DNA of 64,000 nucleotides from Coccinella septempunctata (taxonomy: Eukaryota; Arthropoda; Insecta; Coleoptera; Coccinellidae), in NCBI RefSeq assembly GCF_907165205.1, contig NC_058198.1:5867001-5931000 (forward strand), read 5' to 3'. Made by a program: the position numbers and the translations under genes. Shown here in pieces: positions 1 to 14,200 of the stretch. The notes beneath the pieces are model-generated. The model worked only from the letters and a program-made list of their open reading frames with translations. It was not told the DNA's origin and searched no databases. Positions within the stretch are counted from its first letter, which is position 1; each line of letters opens with the position of its first letter.

Positions 1-2486
1 CAGGTTCATTATCGGAAATAACTAAACGATTATCCCGAATGGTGAATACTACAATTTCGATATTTTCTGTCTCCCTCCATCACTCGCAACTCCCTAATAC
101 TTCGGCTAGTGGGGAATTGTTCCGAACTTTTGCCCGACTTGACTCTCACAATAATCAATTGATAAATTATATCCTTCCTCTTAAAATTGATTTTCTTCGA
201 GGCATTAAGTACCCTCCTCGGAACGTGTGGCAACTTTTAGATTAATAGGATTACCAAGTGAAGGAGCCGTAAGACTTTGACACGACCATACCCCTGAACT
301 GGTGGCGAGAATCGATACCAAATGATGACGTTTATTACAAGGTACCCTGGAAATTCGGCAAGTTCTTGTAACTCGAAGTAGATTTTCTCACTTATATGGC
401 GTAAAATGAAAGCGGCTGATGTTCCTTTGAAACAATAGGACAGCGCCGATTCGGCCGAGTATTCTGACTTCGGCGACGAGACTTTGATGTGGGTTCATAA
501 ATATTTAAATCGGCGGAGAAACTAGTACGGACGAATTCGAACGATTGCAGTCATTAATTTGATCACTTTAATCACGGCAAGCCCTCCGTTGGCAGGGTTA
601 GAACTTGTTCTAGGGAAATTCGGAGGTGAAATTTTCATTTGCACCCCCTCAGGAAAGACAGTTTTAATTGCATATTTCAATTTGGATTTTCCATAAAGGG
701 AGTTTCTGCAAAAAAGAAGGCCATGCTATAAGGATATAAAGCAAGAGAAATATGAAGAGTACAGAGGAGAAATCGAACATTACGTGCTGAATCTACTAGC
801 CACTACCACACATGTCATTGTCGATTGACAAATACAACTCGTCCTTGTTGCTTCAGTGCAGATCTTCCCATTCTCCTTTGGGAAAAAGCACCAGACATCA
901 AATTATCTTGTTACCTGGTCATTCATGCCTCGGAAGCAACATGGTAAGCACTAGCCAGAGAAGTTCAGCGCAACTCCCTGGAGAAAAAAAATAGAAGAAC
1001 TGATAATCAGAACTCAGAGTCTTTTAATCCTGGCATTGCCTGTGGCCGTTGTTTCAACTCCACCAAATCTTGGCTAGATTTATCTAGAACAAGTTTTCAC
1101 TTTTGTTCTTTTCGCTGTAAGACAACACCACTGAATATATTGAATTTAGTACAAAACTCTAGTAACATACCTACAACAGCGTTTTCACCAACTCTTGATT
1201 GTTGTTTCGTGGCTACAACAGTAATGCAGAGGATACGTTTGACAATTCCAAAAATGTGGGAGTCGAATTCCTCTCCCCCTAGCTCGATTTGAATTTCATG
1301 TTCTGGTTTTCAGCATTCGGACTCATTACACGACATGAGACGGACAGAGGCGAGTCATAGCCAGAAAAATTCAAGGTCCGCGATGTTTTCACTACTGTTT
1401 CCACGGCCCGGCATTCAGTAAACGAAATCTGATACTTCCAACACGATGAATGCGTGAAATAGTACTCAGAACAGGCCACAAAAATCCTAATAGACGTTTC
1501 GTGCCCCAACCAAACCGAAGTGTTAGGTCATAAATCAACATTTGCCAAGGCTCAAAAAATGGGTCAACCACTGATGTGAATGGAGTTCGGCCCCGATTTT
1601 CTCCATCAATGACTGCAATCCAGTTGATCGTCTCGTTTCTGAAGATCTGAATCACAACAGAACAGACGCACGAACATAAAATGATGGCATGTGGAGATTC
1701 CAAAACATCGTCGGCTTCAAGAACTAATTATAGAAGAGTCCAGCATTTGTGGGCAAATATAAATTGGAGTGTCTTAAAATATAGCGGCGCATTAAGCGAA
1801 ATTCAGATTTTGTATCTTTGATCAAAACAGATGTTCAACAATCTTTGGCAAGCCAGTCTGAGTTTGGGCAGGGACAATGTTCTCATGGAGAAACCCCCGA
1901 TTTACAAGCTTTTCCAAGATAAATGGGCATCGAGGACTTTCCCTTACGATACTCTTAGACGAAAGATACAAATATTATTAATTATAAGTTATAAATATAT
2001 CCTTTACGCTCCAAGGGTCTCAAAATGTACCACCCAGCAACTCTACACTTCGATCAGCTTATTTCTAATTGAAAAAATTGAAGAGAAAGTGTTGATGTTG
2101 CACATTTTTGATGACCATAACTTGATATAAAGTTATTATAATAATGAAGCATAATCGACCAAGATTTCAGAAGATCGGACAATGACACTCCCAAAAACAA
2201 AACATTATTAGTATTACATTACGTTCACCCCCTTGAATGAGCAATCGTAACATGTTATTAAGTTCAGCTACAGATTTTCACCGAGTGCCATCCACATCAA
2301 TTAAAAAAAAGATAATTTGTGGTTGAAACGAACGAAATTAGGTATGTCCTGAAGTTGAAGCTTTTTCAGATGATTTCTCTATCCTAGGATTCCATTTATA
2401 AATAACAACATTAATGACTGCTCAACATCGGACAGGAAACGCCCGGTATATTAAAAATATACGTTGACGGAGTGGCTGCTCCCTAG
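1..2486. other. Non-coding stretch, no gene supported
   Basis: Reading frames here are short and overlap on both strands. The longest, about 100 codons on the minus strand near 1392-1703 and on the plus strand near 1831-2130, match no family I know and lack convincing splice borders. I see no RNA gene or clear repeat. Confidence 0.5.
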
Positions 2487-2710
2487 TCGCCATTAATTTA
2501 TCACTCTCTGGATACGCACATGTATTATTGTTCTACCTGTTGGGGACAGTGGAAGCGCAAGGAATAAAGTACGACCTTCCTACAGCACAATCTTGGTCCT
2601 TCGATCTAGGATCTGAGGTCCCACCGGAAACACGCCCAGCTAGAAGAGCGCTAAATCAGAAGCCGCCTGATTATAAATTCAACGGATTATTCCTCCTGAA
2701 GTTTATTTTG
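2487..2710 (+). CDS. Candidate coding exon of a secreted protein (unrecognised)
   Basis: This is an open stretch of 224 nt bounded by a possible acceptor (CCCTAG before 2487) and a good donor (GTATGT at 2711), with better base composition than its surroundings. In the long frame it reads a hydrophobic segment (HVLLFYLLGTVEAQG) that looks like the end of a signal peptide with a cleavage site after EAQG. A polar part follows with WSFDLG and an RPARR basic site, which could be cut by a furin-type protease, then KPPDYKFNG. No in-frame ATG lies inside it, so a first exon with the start codon would have to lie upstream. I do not recognise the family, and no partner exon was found. It could also be a chance open frame. 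Confidence 0.3.
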
Positions 2711-5700
2711 GTATGTTACCGGATATCGAACACCGAGCGAATAGTTATGGGCAGAAACAATGGTCATCCCAATGAGGCATTAACATTTTTATTATTTCCA
2801 CTGTTACGCATGCAGTTTCCGAATAGAGTGGGATTCTTTGTCGTTTCCCAGGAGATAATCAGTGTTTTTCAGCGCTTAATGGCATTTTAATGCAATTCCT
2901 ATGAAGGCGGCCTTTGTTTATTTATTGAAAAGCCGTTCTTCGACTTGGGATTTTCATTGAAAAAAAAACCGGTAGAGAGTCGTTGTAAAAAGGGGAATTA
3001 TTTTGATTCGGGGTAATTCTACGTCTTTGTTGAAGAATCCGAACCCTGAAGACGTGGTTTGGTTCGGTGTTCAAGGGCATATTCCAGAGAACAGGTTCTT
3101 GATCGTTGAACCTCTAGCTATCAAAACTGAAATAATTTTTTTATTTATGTTTTACTCCTCAATTTTCTCCACTCAAAACATTCATTGGGGTTGTTCTGTA
3201 CTTACTAATTGATATCGTAGACGATATAACCTATAACAATTTATGGTCATACTCTTGGAATCAGCTAACGTATAACTGTTTTGACTGCTAGTACGGCTAA
3301 GTGGGAAGATTCTTCGCAAATTCCCAACCCTGTACAAATTTTATGTTGAAAAATATCTAACACAAACGAGAGTTATTTCCATTGAAACCAAGCACGGGGT
3401 TATGAAGAGAGGAAAGAATCGCAAGGGACAAAAGATCCTTCAATAACATACACTGCAAGTTAATAGATTCTTTCGCAAGAGACAGAAGACCCATTTTACC
3501 AGCATTCCATATAGTCGGCAGGGGGTTTCGCTAGAATCAATCTCGGGCCCTGTAAACACATCTAAAATTATCTCTGTTGAATGGCGGTGAAAATAAGGCA
3601 CCCGAGAAGCGCTTTCATGCTCCCCAAAGCCGAAGGTAGGATGCAATGAAGCATCAGGGCATCTCGAAGATGCCACCATTTGCACATGTGTCTCACACGT
3701 GCAGACTTTCTGGCAACAAAAATTCCCGGGGCCTGTGCTGTGCCCGTAATATTCAGCTAGATGGCTCGTCTTCAGTCATCGGTGAATGAGACACTTGTCG
3801 TTCGGATGTCAAGTCAACCGATTTGCCCATCTGCGACTTGAAGGGTTATACAGATTGTTTCAAAGCATTTTGAACCAGCAAAATTCGACCTGTAGCGGTT
3901 TGGCATTCCTTCAAGAATATAAAGGGTGTAAATGAACAGTTACCCTTTCATTTTGGGTATTTATCTCACTGAACGATATTCTCAAGTGTCTAGAAAAACA
4001 AAGGACTTTTTTCAACCAGGTTACTCAAATTATTTGCAAATTATTTTTTCTGTACTGAATTCCAGTGAAAAATTTACGGCATTTTCATTCCTCTTCTTTT
4101 AATCACCAGTGTCATAAATAACTCAAATTTCATTCTCGTTCATTTTTCTCAGATGAAAGCAGGTGCAAGATTCTCGATAAACTGATTCCAGTTGCCGGGA
4201 AAAAATTTCTAACTCTCGAAAATCACATAAGTCATAACATTCGGAAACTGAAGGATTAAGGTTCATTAAGCTGTGGCTGTGTAGATTAGGAGCTGGATTT
4301 ATTTGGGTGAGAAAAAGAGAAACGGCATCAATCTTGTTGGTTTCTTCGACTAATCATTATCTAGTGGAAAATATGTAGACTGGTCTTTTTTTAACCGTGA
4401 ACTCGGGTTGTTTTTTCTCCTTTTTCGACGGATTCGAAAGTGGGGGATCTAATACTATATGAAAAAAATGAATAATGAGAACTAAAAGTCGTGTTCATTT
4501 TTATTCAATTTTATTTCACTTTTCATTTATTTCTTTTTGGTTTGTTATTTCAAATAATCGTATCGATTTATTTCGGGATTATTGAAGTGTAACATGATAT
4601 CGAAAACGACTTGTGCACATCATGATTTCGATAAAAAAATAATCGATATCAAGCAATCTGGCCAGCTTATGTTTAGCGTGAACTGAAGAGAAACAATAAT
4701 TATTCCTGGCAACTTTGTACTGAAGGCCCATTATGTTTAGAATAAGTCAACTATAACCATGAAAACAAAAGGTTTTGTTTCTTCATTAGTCATACACAAT
4801 GTTCTGTTTTCCACAAGCCTCAGCTGGTCGTTGTTCTTCGAATCTATAAATATGATGCGGAGATATTTGCGAGTTGGTCCGGAAATTGGCCATTTTTGAC
4901 GTTCTGACTCGGCTTGTTCACGTACAATTTATTGAATAAAACAAAATATGAGGCATAATAGACCTCGCAAAAAATGAAATACTATATTTCAATCAGTTAA
5001 TGTTGTTTAAATCGCGATTTGATTCTGAAACGAACGTCAGAAATTCTAACGCGTTTATTAAGGATGAAAGGTCAACACAGCATATCCTGAAATGCACACA
5101 ACCCATTTTTTTCCATCCTCCTGAATAATTTCTTCAGATAATTCAGATAAAATGTTACAAATTGTGCTATGATTCCGGTTTTTAAGGGTGCTTCGACTGC
5201 TGTAGCTTTAAGTCACTGGCAAAATTTCGATTTGAAGTTGTTACCATTTGAAGCGTTTCACCACACGTAACGTGAAGATCGTGCCTTCGATGAAAAGATT
5301 CGTATTCGATAGGGTTGCGTTTGCGATACAGAAAATCGGTACATTATTGCCAATCATCATTGTTAATCGGCAAGGGCTGGAAGCCTAAATCAATACCGTA
5401 TCAAGTTTCACACATATACATATCCAACCTTCTGTAGTATAGGATTCAGATTCAGGCGTGAAGCGATGGGAGAGGTAGTGAAGAAAATTTGATGTCGGAA
5501 TGCAATAAAATATTCCTTTGATCCATAGTTCAGCGTATTAGGGCTGCATGGGAAGTTGGAAAATGAGGAGAATCAAAGAGCGTAGTCAAAGGTCTGGGGA
5601 AATAAAAAACATAATCACCTTCAAGGGTTTATATAGCGACTAGTTCATGTTTGACTATTGAAAAAAGAACCAGTCATCTTTCAGAGTTGATTATGCACTA

Positions 5701-7964
5701 CACATAACCGTGTGCTAACTTCAGAAATAATTCAGCGGTAAGTTGGAAAAAGGAATTTTCTGCTATCAACTCTGAATGGGTCGGTTATACCGTGTTAGTT
5801 CAGCCAATTCAATTTTTTATTCTCGACCCGGCTTTCCACCGGACTGGTTTAGATAGACCTCAGATGAATCAGGAACAATATTCCGTTAATTAATTTCATA
5901 TATAAACCAGGAGTTTGCCGCAACTACTTTCAACAACTACGCCGTATTTGCATCTAGGTCAGGAACTTTCAGGTGGTAAAGATCAATTTTGGCGGATAGA
6001 AGCTCAATATTAGAACTAGGTTAGGTCTTTAGGCGGGAATACAAAAGCACCTCTCCCCACCCCACCCAGAATTAGCTCTCAAACTTCATACAATTAAGCT
6101 GAACATAAATTAGTTTATATACTTACTTATAAGATTGAACTCAACACTTGCCAAAAGTTGCAAGAATAATTTTTCCGCCCCTAAACTTCCCAAATTGGGG
6201 TTTTGAAGACGTTTTCGCAACATCAATTCAGAGGTGCGAATCTCCAATTAAGTCATTTTTGAACATTTCGAGATATATGAGCCATAATAAATCGGTATTT
6301 TTATAATTTTTCTTATTGCCACTGTTTTTATCATTTCCATTCTTGTTATTATTTTTATTAATATATTATTATTAAGTCACCAATCTTCAAACCAAAAAAG
6401 GAGTTGACATTGCAAAAGTAACTTTAAGTTAACTTCTATTTCTACTCAACTGTCAAATATTTTGTTTTCTTCCAAACTTCAAATATAAATAAGTAACTCA
6501 CTTTTAAATAAAATTCACTTGAAACTGATATTCAGATTGAGAGAATTTCATAAATTCAGAACTTGTCGTATCAAAGTATTGTAAGAAATGTAAATAACTG
6601 CTCAGCTTAAAAAACCTCAAAAATATCACTTAATTTTGAACTTTATACAAAAAAAGATGATAACTGAATCATGATAAATAAGATATTCACATAGAACATT
6701 TTTGAAGATACCATCTATTATCTTTTGAACTTGATTGACAATATTGTATAACAGGGAAACTAAACAGTTTTGGTACAATAGATCAGCGCGTTTATTTGTC
6801 TACCAAATGCTCAATTAGTACCTTACGCGTGTTAATCTCAATATGTGTTTGGAAATTTTTAGATCCCAATGTTCAGATCGGTGTTAACAGATTGAATAAC
6901 AGTTCTCTAAACATCTGCCTTGAAAATCATAATTCTTCTTTTGATCCAATTCAGAACCACTTTGATTCATGAATTACCACAAGCTGATGTGGTTTTGATT
7001 TTGAAATCATGGAATAATCATTATTTGTAGCCTACACATGTCTCTTGTCTCAAAACGAAATCTGAAGAGAGCTGAATTAATATTGAATTCGTTCTCACCT
7101 ATCTTTTTTGAATAGGTTTCAATATGAATTCACTTTGAATCACAAAATTTACAGAGATAATGGGAAGGGGATGCTAAAATGAAAGGCTATTCAATGATAA
7201 GATGGCTTTACTCACGAAATTCACATCAGTGTTCTCATCTATATGTTGCAAGTCTTCTGGAGAGTATCAACGAATACATCGAGTAGAAGCTTTGAACTGA
7301 GGGAACACACATATTATGATGACTCGAATGGCACCGTGAGCTCAACATGTCTTCAATATGCGATTTACGCCACTTGAAACTGAAATGTTCCCACCGGGGT
7401 GCTGGACAAACTCAAGTTTCCCCCCATACCAGAAATGATAGAATAATTTCGGGCCGCTATTGAAATAAACATCATGAATAGCCTGTTAGGAATTGTGAGC
7501 AGAAAACACGCTTCAATTTCGTATAGTGCCCCCATTGATTCTTTATTGGTGTTAGTTAAAACGTATAAAAGAGATTTATAGTTCATTCATGGTTATTCAG
7601 GATACACAATTTACCCCTCTGCGTAGCGATGATACGCGATGTGATTTTCAACGAAGTTTTGAGAACAATGATTTATTATTCTCCGAACGATTACGAATGT
7701 TGTGCATGATTGGCTGTTAATTGCGCATTTATTCGTTCGTTACGTTCAATGTTGATCTGCCCAAATAAGACACGGAAACGAGCTATGGGCCATTCGTATC
7801 GATCGGTCGAAAAATACCGGAAATCTTTTCGAATTCATCGTAGGCGTAGACCATTTCAATCGGTTTTAGCCTACTCATAAAATCAACGTTGGATCCAACT
7901 ACTGGAAACAAGAGGAAACGAAAGAGCCATTTAATGGCCCAGAGCCTCTCTGTGGAATAGGAAA
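2711..7964. other. Non-coding, AT-rich stretch
   Basis: I see no supported gene. The minus frame around 3440-3685 is open for 81 codons in a locally GC-richer patch and ends near a possible donor, but it matches nothing known. The stretch 6300-7150 is strongly AT-rich. No TIR, LTR or tandem array was seen. Confidence 0.5.
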
Positions 7965-8236
7965 ATGCAGAAAGAGTTTCTAGAGAAGATTGAACACAAG
8001 AATAAGCTAAGCCAGCCCACTGGCTTCCTCACAGGACATTGTGGCCTTAGGACTGTAGATTATGTGGGGAAGAGAAGGAAACTCTTGTTAACCTGGTTGC
8101 AGAATTCCTCGCCAATTCAAACCTGCGCAAGGAATGTCTTGGACGACAAAACTATGGGAGAAATGGGGTCTTAGCCCCCTTGAAGCCTCAGTTACTAGAG
8201 TTCATTAGAACTCTGGGGCTAGAGGGTGAGCTGTAG
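7965..8236 (+). pseudogene. Decayed non-LTR retrotransposon, C-terminal RNase H-like end of ORF2
   Basis: Three pieces in different plus-strand frames match, in the right order, the usual end of Jockey-type ORF2 proteins. First is TGFLTGHCGLR (the widespread 'LTGH..LR' motif). Next is CRLCGEEKET, followed by a leucine-rich stretch ending NLRKECLG (the 'CRxCxEEEET...H...C..L...R...LG' region). Last is EFIRTLGLEGEL followed by a TAG at 8234-8236. The frame shifts between pieces mean this copy is dead. No reverse transcriptase domain is seen upstream, so the copy looks 5' truncated, as is common for non-LTR elements. No clear poly-A tail or target duplication was found. The assignment rests on motif recall, not on a search. 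Confidence 0.5.
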
Positions 8237-11200
8237 ATGGAGCAGTTGTGAGAACAGCTCTGGTGAAAGGGAAGGGGTTTTTACCCAACTCAGCAGAAAG
8301 ATTCAGAAACTAAAAAAATTAAAATGGTAATAAATGTGAAGAAAAATCTTGCCCTACTTTCTGATGTACCATTATCGCTTGGTCCATTCGAATTTCAATA
8401 ATTTTTGCGCTGTTGTTCGAGGGAGCATTGCCATTTTGCCCAAACGTCCGTAATTTCGGAATTTTGAGCAGAGTTTTCGGGAAATGTGGACGAATACAGG
8501 AGGCTGGATCTGGATCTCGTATCAGCATCAGAGAAAAATAACGTGTTTCGTATTTCCGTATCCAGCAAGTAACATTAAATCACCTCATTATTCCGGGAAA
8601 CGCTGCACAGAGCGGTGCCGGATGTATTTTCGATCTGCGCCATTTACAACGAACGCATTTCATATCCCGATTTTCCGCGTAACATTATTTTTGGATATTC
8701 GGGAACGGACGAGGTTGGATATCCCGGGACGTTTTTAGATGTTAAGAAGTACGCTTTGAGGGTATCGATTCAAATTTTGTCTAAGAAGGGAGTTTGCTAA
8801 CACTAAAACACTGGTGGTCAAATATACCCGGTTTTAAGGTATGGGGTGTTTAAAATTGGAACTTTTCTCAAGTCCACTCCGATTAAATTGAAGTGCTAAG
8901 ACCTACAGACTGTTTTAGTGGTGTTTTCGGAATTTACGACTCCTTAAAACGTCGCTTACTTCTCACAAGATCCGCATTCTATGAAACTTTAGAGTGTTCA
9001 AAAAATGGAACTCTAACTCTCTTTATTCAACCGTTTCCAAGGAAAACATGACAAAGTAGAGAGCACTGACGTATTTTTAAACATTTTTGTATATTTTGGT
9101 AGTCGTAGACGTCATAAATGATAATATTCACTCCAACAAATCTTGAAATCAATCAATTTGTACGAACTAATGCCAAAATTGAATTCCTTCACTGTCTGAT
9201 TTATCCCTATGACACTCTATATTGAATTTTTTGTCGGTGAGTGTGTACATAGCTTATTGAACATCGAAAATGAAGCAAATTAAATAATTTTGCAAATGAC
9301 CCTTCAATCTTCGTGCGAGTGCTGTAACTCCCAGTATAATACATTTTGGAACGTCCTGTCCTGAACAACGAGAAAAAATATGGCATTAGACAGCAGTTCC
9401 TATCGCTGGAATTGGTTTGTCTGTTTAGAAACGATGTAGCTGGGGGTGTATTCGAGATGTAGGAGTTTAGAAATTGAAAAAATGCGAATCACAATGGTAA
9501 CTTGTCAAGGAGTAGAATTTAATTAGCATTTATTGCAATGACCCTTCGACGCCTCCTCCTAAAGCCTCTCCTACACTTTGCAGGGAAAGGGGATCGACTC
9601 AAGAAGTACTACGAAGGAAAATCTCTTCGTTTTCGAGCCACATCAGTAAATTATGTCCTAAATTAGAATTAATTTTCAAAAAGCGGATTATTCAATAAAA
9701 GTATGATTGTTCACTAGTAGTTTGTTGAATCATAAAATTTGAAACAGTACGATTAGGATAAGGAGCAATAAAAAATCTCGATTGAGCCTAATTATAGCAG
9801 ATTGATCGGGAAAATATTGACGCTATGCGGTGAAAGTGTACAAAACAGTTAGAGCGATAGCTGATTGTTACTCGGCCAAATAAAGTAGCAATTGTTTATA
9901 AATTCCGATAATGCACTGTTGAAGGCGTCAAAAGGACTGAGCGGACACGGGAGCTTCAATTAAGTTGACCAATTTTCGAACATCTTCGTCTGTATGCGTT
10001 CGAAATTTTAATTAGGAGGAAATCATACGTATTGAACAATGCGTTCCTTACGTCATTGAATTGCAAGAATTTTGTGCCGTTCGTCTATTGTTTTTCGATT
10101 GGGAATACACTTAGATTTCTTCATCGTTACCGAAAAAGTTGACAGGAAGATGAGGGTAATACATCTAAATTGAGTTTAGGGGAATACTCTTCCATGATAA
10201 GGAGTCCTCACAATTTTTTAACCATTACACAGAAATATTTGAGATCCTTTCAAGGGTGATAACGGTTTCGAGCCTTGTTTTTTTTGTCGAAGTATTCCAT
10301 TTTCATGTCGATATGGAATTCAGTATAAATTTTGTGTGATTTTTTCAGATTCTTAACTTGTGATTTAAAGAGGAAACACGATCCTTGTGCAATTAACTCT
10401 TTAGCAGTCAATATATTCATGCACATCGGAAATGTTTAAAGGTATGCATATGAATATGATATGAAGAGACATCCTCGTTGAATATCGAACCGTTTGACTT
10501 TCTTGCGTGGGACAAGTAATAAAAGAATTCTAAAGTAAATAGTCATAATTTAATTTCTACATAAGAAGAGAATGGATTCGAAATGAAAAAAAGCCATATT
10601 GGTGTAAGATTGATCAGCAACCTCTTATCCTGCTTCCTTAATCGACGTATAAATTTCCATATTTCATGATGTACATACATTGAAATCAACAGTAATCCAC
10701 CCACTATATTGTAGCTGATTCATTTCCATCTCTAAATCAAGAAGAATGGATTACAATTCGAATGAGACTCACATAAACTCAACTGAATTCTTCAACTATT
10801 TCAAATCATAATTGTCGCAAAATATTTCAAGATATTGAAACAAAAAGACTAAACTACAAAATTCTGAAAGTTCGAGACTTAATTAACCAAAAGAATGGAA
10901 GTTATGGACAAAACAAATTGAATTCAATCCTATGGAAGGAGATATGATTCATGATATATTAATAGTCTTCTCAGTCCCTTAATTTTTTCTACGAAAACTT
11001 TCCCTAGCTGCATAATTACTTTTCAAATTTCACTATTCCAACTCGAAATTGAAGGACAGCAATACAGGAGAAAACGAAATACATTAAAAACTAATAGGCT
11101 TATTTGCAGTGCCAGTTATGCCCACTTAAGGTCTTCATTAACTCCAAACTACAGGAAGGCGGTTGGGAAAAAATGCCCAATCTTTCATAAACATAGAGGA

Positions 11201-14200
11201 GGTTAGTTCCTCAAATTTCAGAGAGAGCGCGCGACTCAATAAAAAGTTTTTATAGATGGGTTTACGTCTGGGGATGGGCCATTCGGCGAGCATATTCGAC
11301 AGAGGTTTTAGCCTCTGAGCATTTTGGGGGGAAGGATCGTTTAAATTTTTACTGACTCCATTCAGTTTTATAACTTACATAAAAGAACCCCTCGAAATCG
11401 AATAAAAATCAAACTATTTTAAAATTTTCAACAGGCAGGGGCTAACACGTTAAACGTGCGTCATTGAAGAAAATTTCGAGATCCCATCCCTCTTCTGCGC
11501 GTCCAGGTTCATAAAATACTGAAGCTATCCTACTTAGATTTAATTCGAAAAAAAAGTAAAATTCCATTTTAAAAATATTCTTTTTTGCCTCAGTTCACTC
11601 ACGCAAATGTAAATTAAATGAGTGTCTGAATCTCCTATTACGTTTTGTATAAATTTATGTATAAAATTCATTATAATAGGCTCAATTTTTGATTTCTCAT
11701 TCTCTTAGAGATTTCTGTTCATGATATCTCCTTTTCCTCTTTTTCTGGTATCCATTCCGAAATGGCTAAGTATCGTTTGTTCATTTCATGTTAATATTAG
11801 AAATTGCTCTTTTAGAGTGGGCGTGTGCATGCTTTGGTTGATCAAAGTCCGATGTTTTGAATGTTCTTCATGGACGTATAAATGTGAAATTCATAATATT
11901 ATGTTTCTTGTCAGGACTACAGTGAATATTTTCCGAGAAAAGCTCCTCTGAATGAAACCTTCCAAATTTTTATTCAGTTAATTATGATCTCGGTGATTAA
12001 TGTTTTCTGGTTACCCGAAGTAAAAATTTTGTATATTCGAAATTGAAAGGAATGAATCATAAACTGATGTCGAATAAACAAACTGAAAATTACACATATT
12101 CGTCTCAAATGAAAGAGGCTTTTAAGCCTGTATATATGTAATGATTTTCGTAGGTCCAAGTGTATACAGAGAATTTGAGTTTCTAAAGGTACAATTTTTA
12201 CTCTTTTTTCCAAACTGGCTCAATAAAAGTGTTCTTCAACAAGGTCAAAATTTTGGGTTTACCTATTGCAACAACTGAAAACATCGTTCAAAAAAGACAT
12301 TTCTCCCTCGGTGAAAGGAAGGCTCTAAACTGTATATCTCTCTTTCAAGATTACCGAATTGTATCTACGTATAATCATACTCATTTGTATAATTCACTAA
12401 AATGAATAAATTATATAAAACCTCCATTGTTTCATCCCCTACTGCTGAATTTACTGTGTGGATTATACATAATTCGAATGTTTGTTTTACATTTCATTGA
12501 TTAAAATGTAAGAGGACGAAGTGAGGTACAACATAATTTCAAAACATTTTGTGGAATACTGCGAAGCATATCGAGAATATTGAATGTGAAGGGTGCACTT
12601 TGATTAAATGGAAGGTTCTTTCAGAATATTCATGATAGCAAACATTAGGCTGATTTAATCAAATATACCGGTCACAATATTGAATTTTCTATCATCAAAA
12701 TTTTCGTAATAATTTTCTGCATACGTTATTCCAATTCTGATAGATCGAACTTGCTTTGATGTTGAAAAAACACAACTGTAAAATGGGTAAATATTGTCCT
12801 TCAATCTCCATTTTTAATCAATGGAGCAACAGGTGTTAATTCAATCAACTGCCCCCATAAAGGGAAAGTATACTCTTCTGCTGAAAACAAACTAATCGGT
12901 AGCATGAATGTTAACAGCATTGAGTAGGTGAAAAGGAGAACGTATAAGTATATATTTTTGAGGAAGCGGGTCTTTTCCGTCTACTTATTCAGCAGTCTCG
13001 ACTTTATTTATTTTTGAACATCCGGCTATGTACAAAGAACAAGGGTCCTACTTGGAGTTTATTAAGTTTGACTTAATTAAGTGAAAGAATTTACGTACTC
13101 TCAGTACGAAATGCTCAGCCAGGTTTAGTCACACTCGGGGCCGTAATTTAGGTTCCCTAGAACGGAAATTTAATTTAGTAATTCCTTACAGATTCGTTCT
13201 ATATTATTCCAAATTCGAGTGTGTCTCCAACTCCAACATTATTACCCGAAGAAAATGCTCCTGCCGTTGAAAATAGAAACGCAAATTTCAGAAAAACGCT
13301 ATTTCAGTTTCGAACAAAGGTTCGTTATTTCAAGTCAAAAAGGAAACAATTTTTTTTAGGAGATAGAGCCTCGAAGCTGTTTCTTACGCTCAGAAAAAAT
13401 TCATGTAGTTGAAGTACGAGAAACTGGTGATTATACAAAATTTTAAATTTCATCACTTGAAACCTAGAATCCTTCGATAAAAATTGTTCTACAGGGTGGA
13501 CTGTCTAAAAGAGTCCATCCTATTCGGTAGGTGTACTATCATCTCTACAAGCGGGGTCGCAACCCCCTCAGTGATTTTAAATGGCATAAGGGGTCGAGTG
13601 ATATATCATTCTGAAGGTTTTGCTAGGCGATTCGTGAATGTGTTTAAAATTTCTGTTTCAACAATTATTGTTGATCCTTTGGTATTTGACACTCTTATTT
13701 CAAATAGAGTTTAGAGTGCTCCACAACAATTTTGTTATGGAATTCAAGGCATTCAGATACATCGAGTAAAATTAGTAAATTAGAAATTTGAGCGTTATTT
13801 TGAATTATCAGACAATTTATAAATGATACTGACACTGTTTCATTTGAACTGTCCATTTTCCTAATGTCGGGAAATGTGTAAATATTTCTGAATTAGACTT
13901 GGACAAAATCGAATTTTCCTTCGTTGAATTTCACCACGAAGTAGTCCTTCAAATATCATATCCACTTCTTTTGAATAAGCAGCTCAAAATCAGGTGGTAA
14001 TCAAAGAAGATTAATAGACAGGTCTAACCGCATACAAAGAGATCATAATATGCACCATAAACAGCGTCCAATTGTTTCGAATTACACCAATTGATGCAAA
14101 TTGCCGGTAAAAGGTCTATTTACTACTTACCCATCAGAAAATCAACCGCAAATCAAAAACATAAGCTTATCCCAAGTCACTTCTAAAATTAGTTCACAAG

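Noticed and set aside
1279..1703. Two overlapping minus-strand frames that could be one frameshifted protein
   Set aside because: No recognisable domain in either frame, and no reason to join them.
13480..13620. Block with GGTGGACT...AGTCCATCC and a conserved-looking tail
   Set aside because: Could be a transposon remnant, but only a short weak inverted repeat is visible and no protein part.
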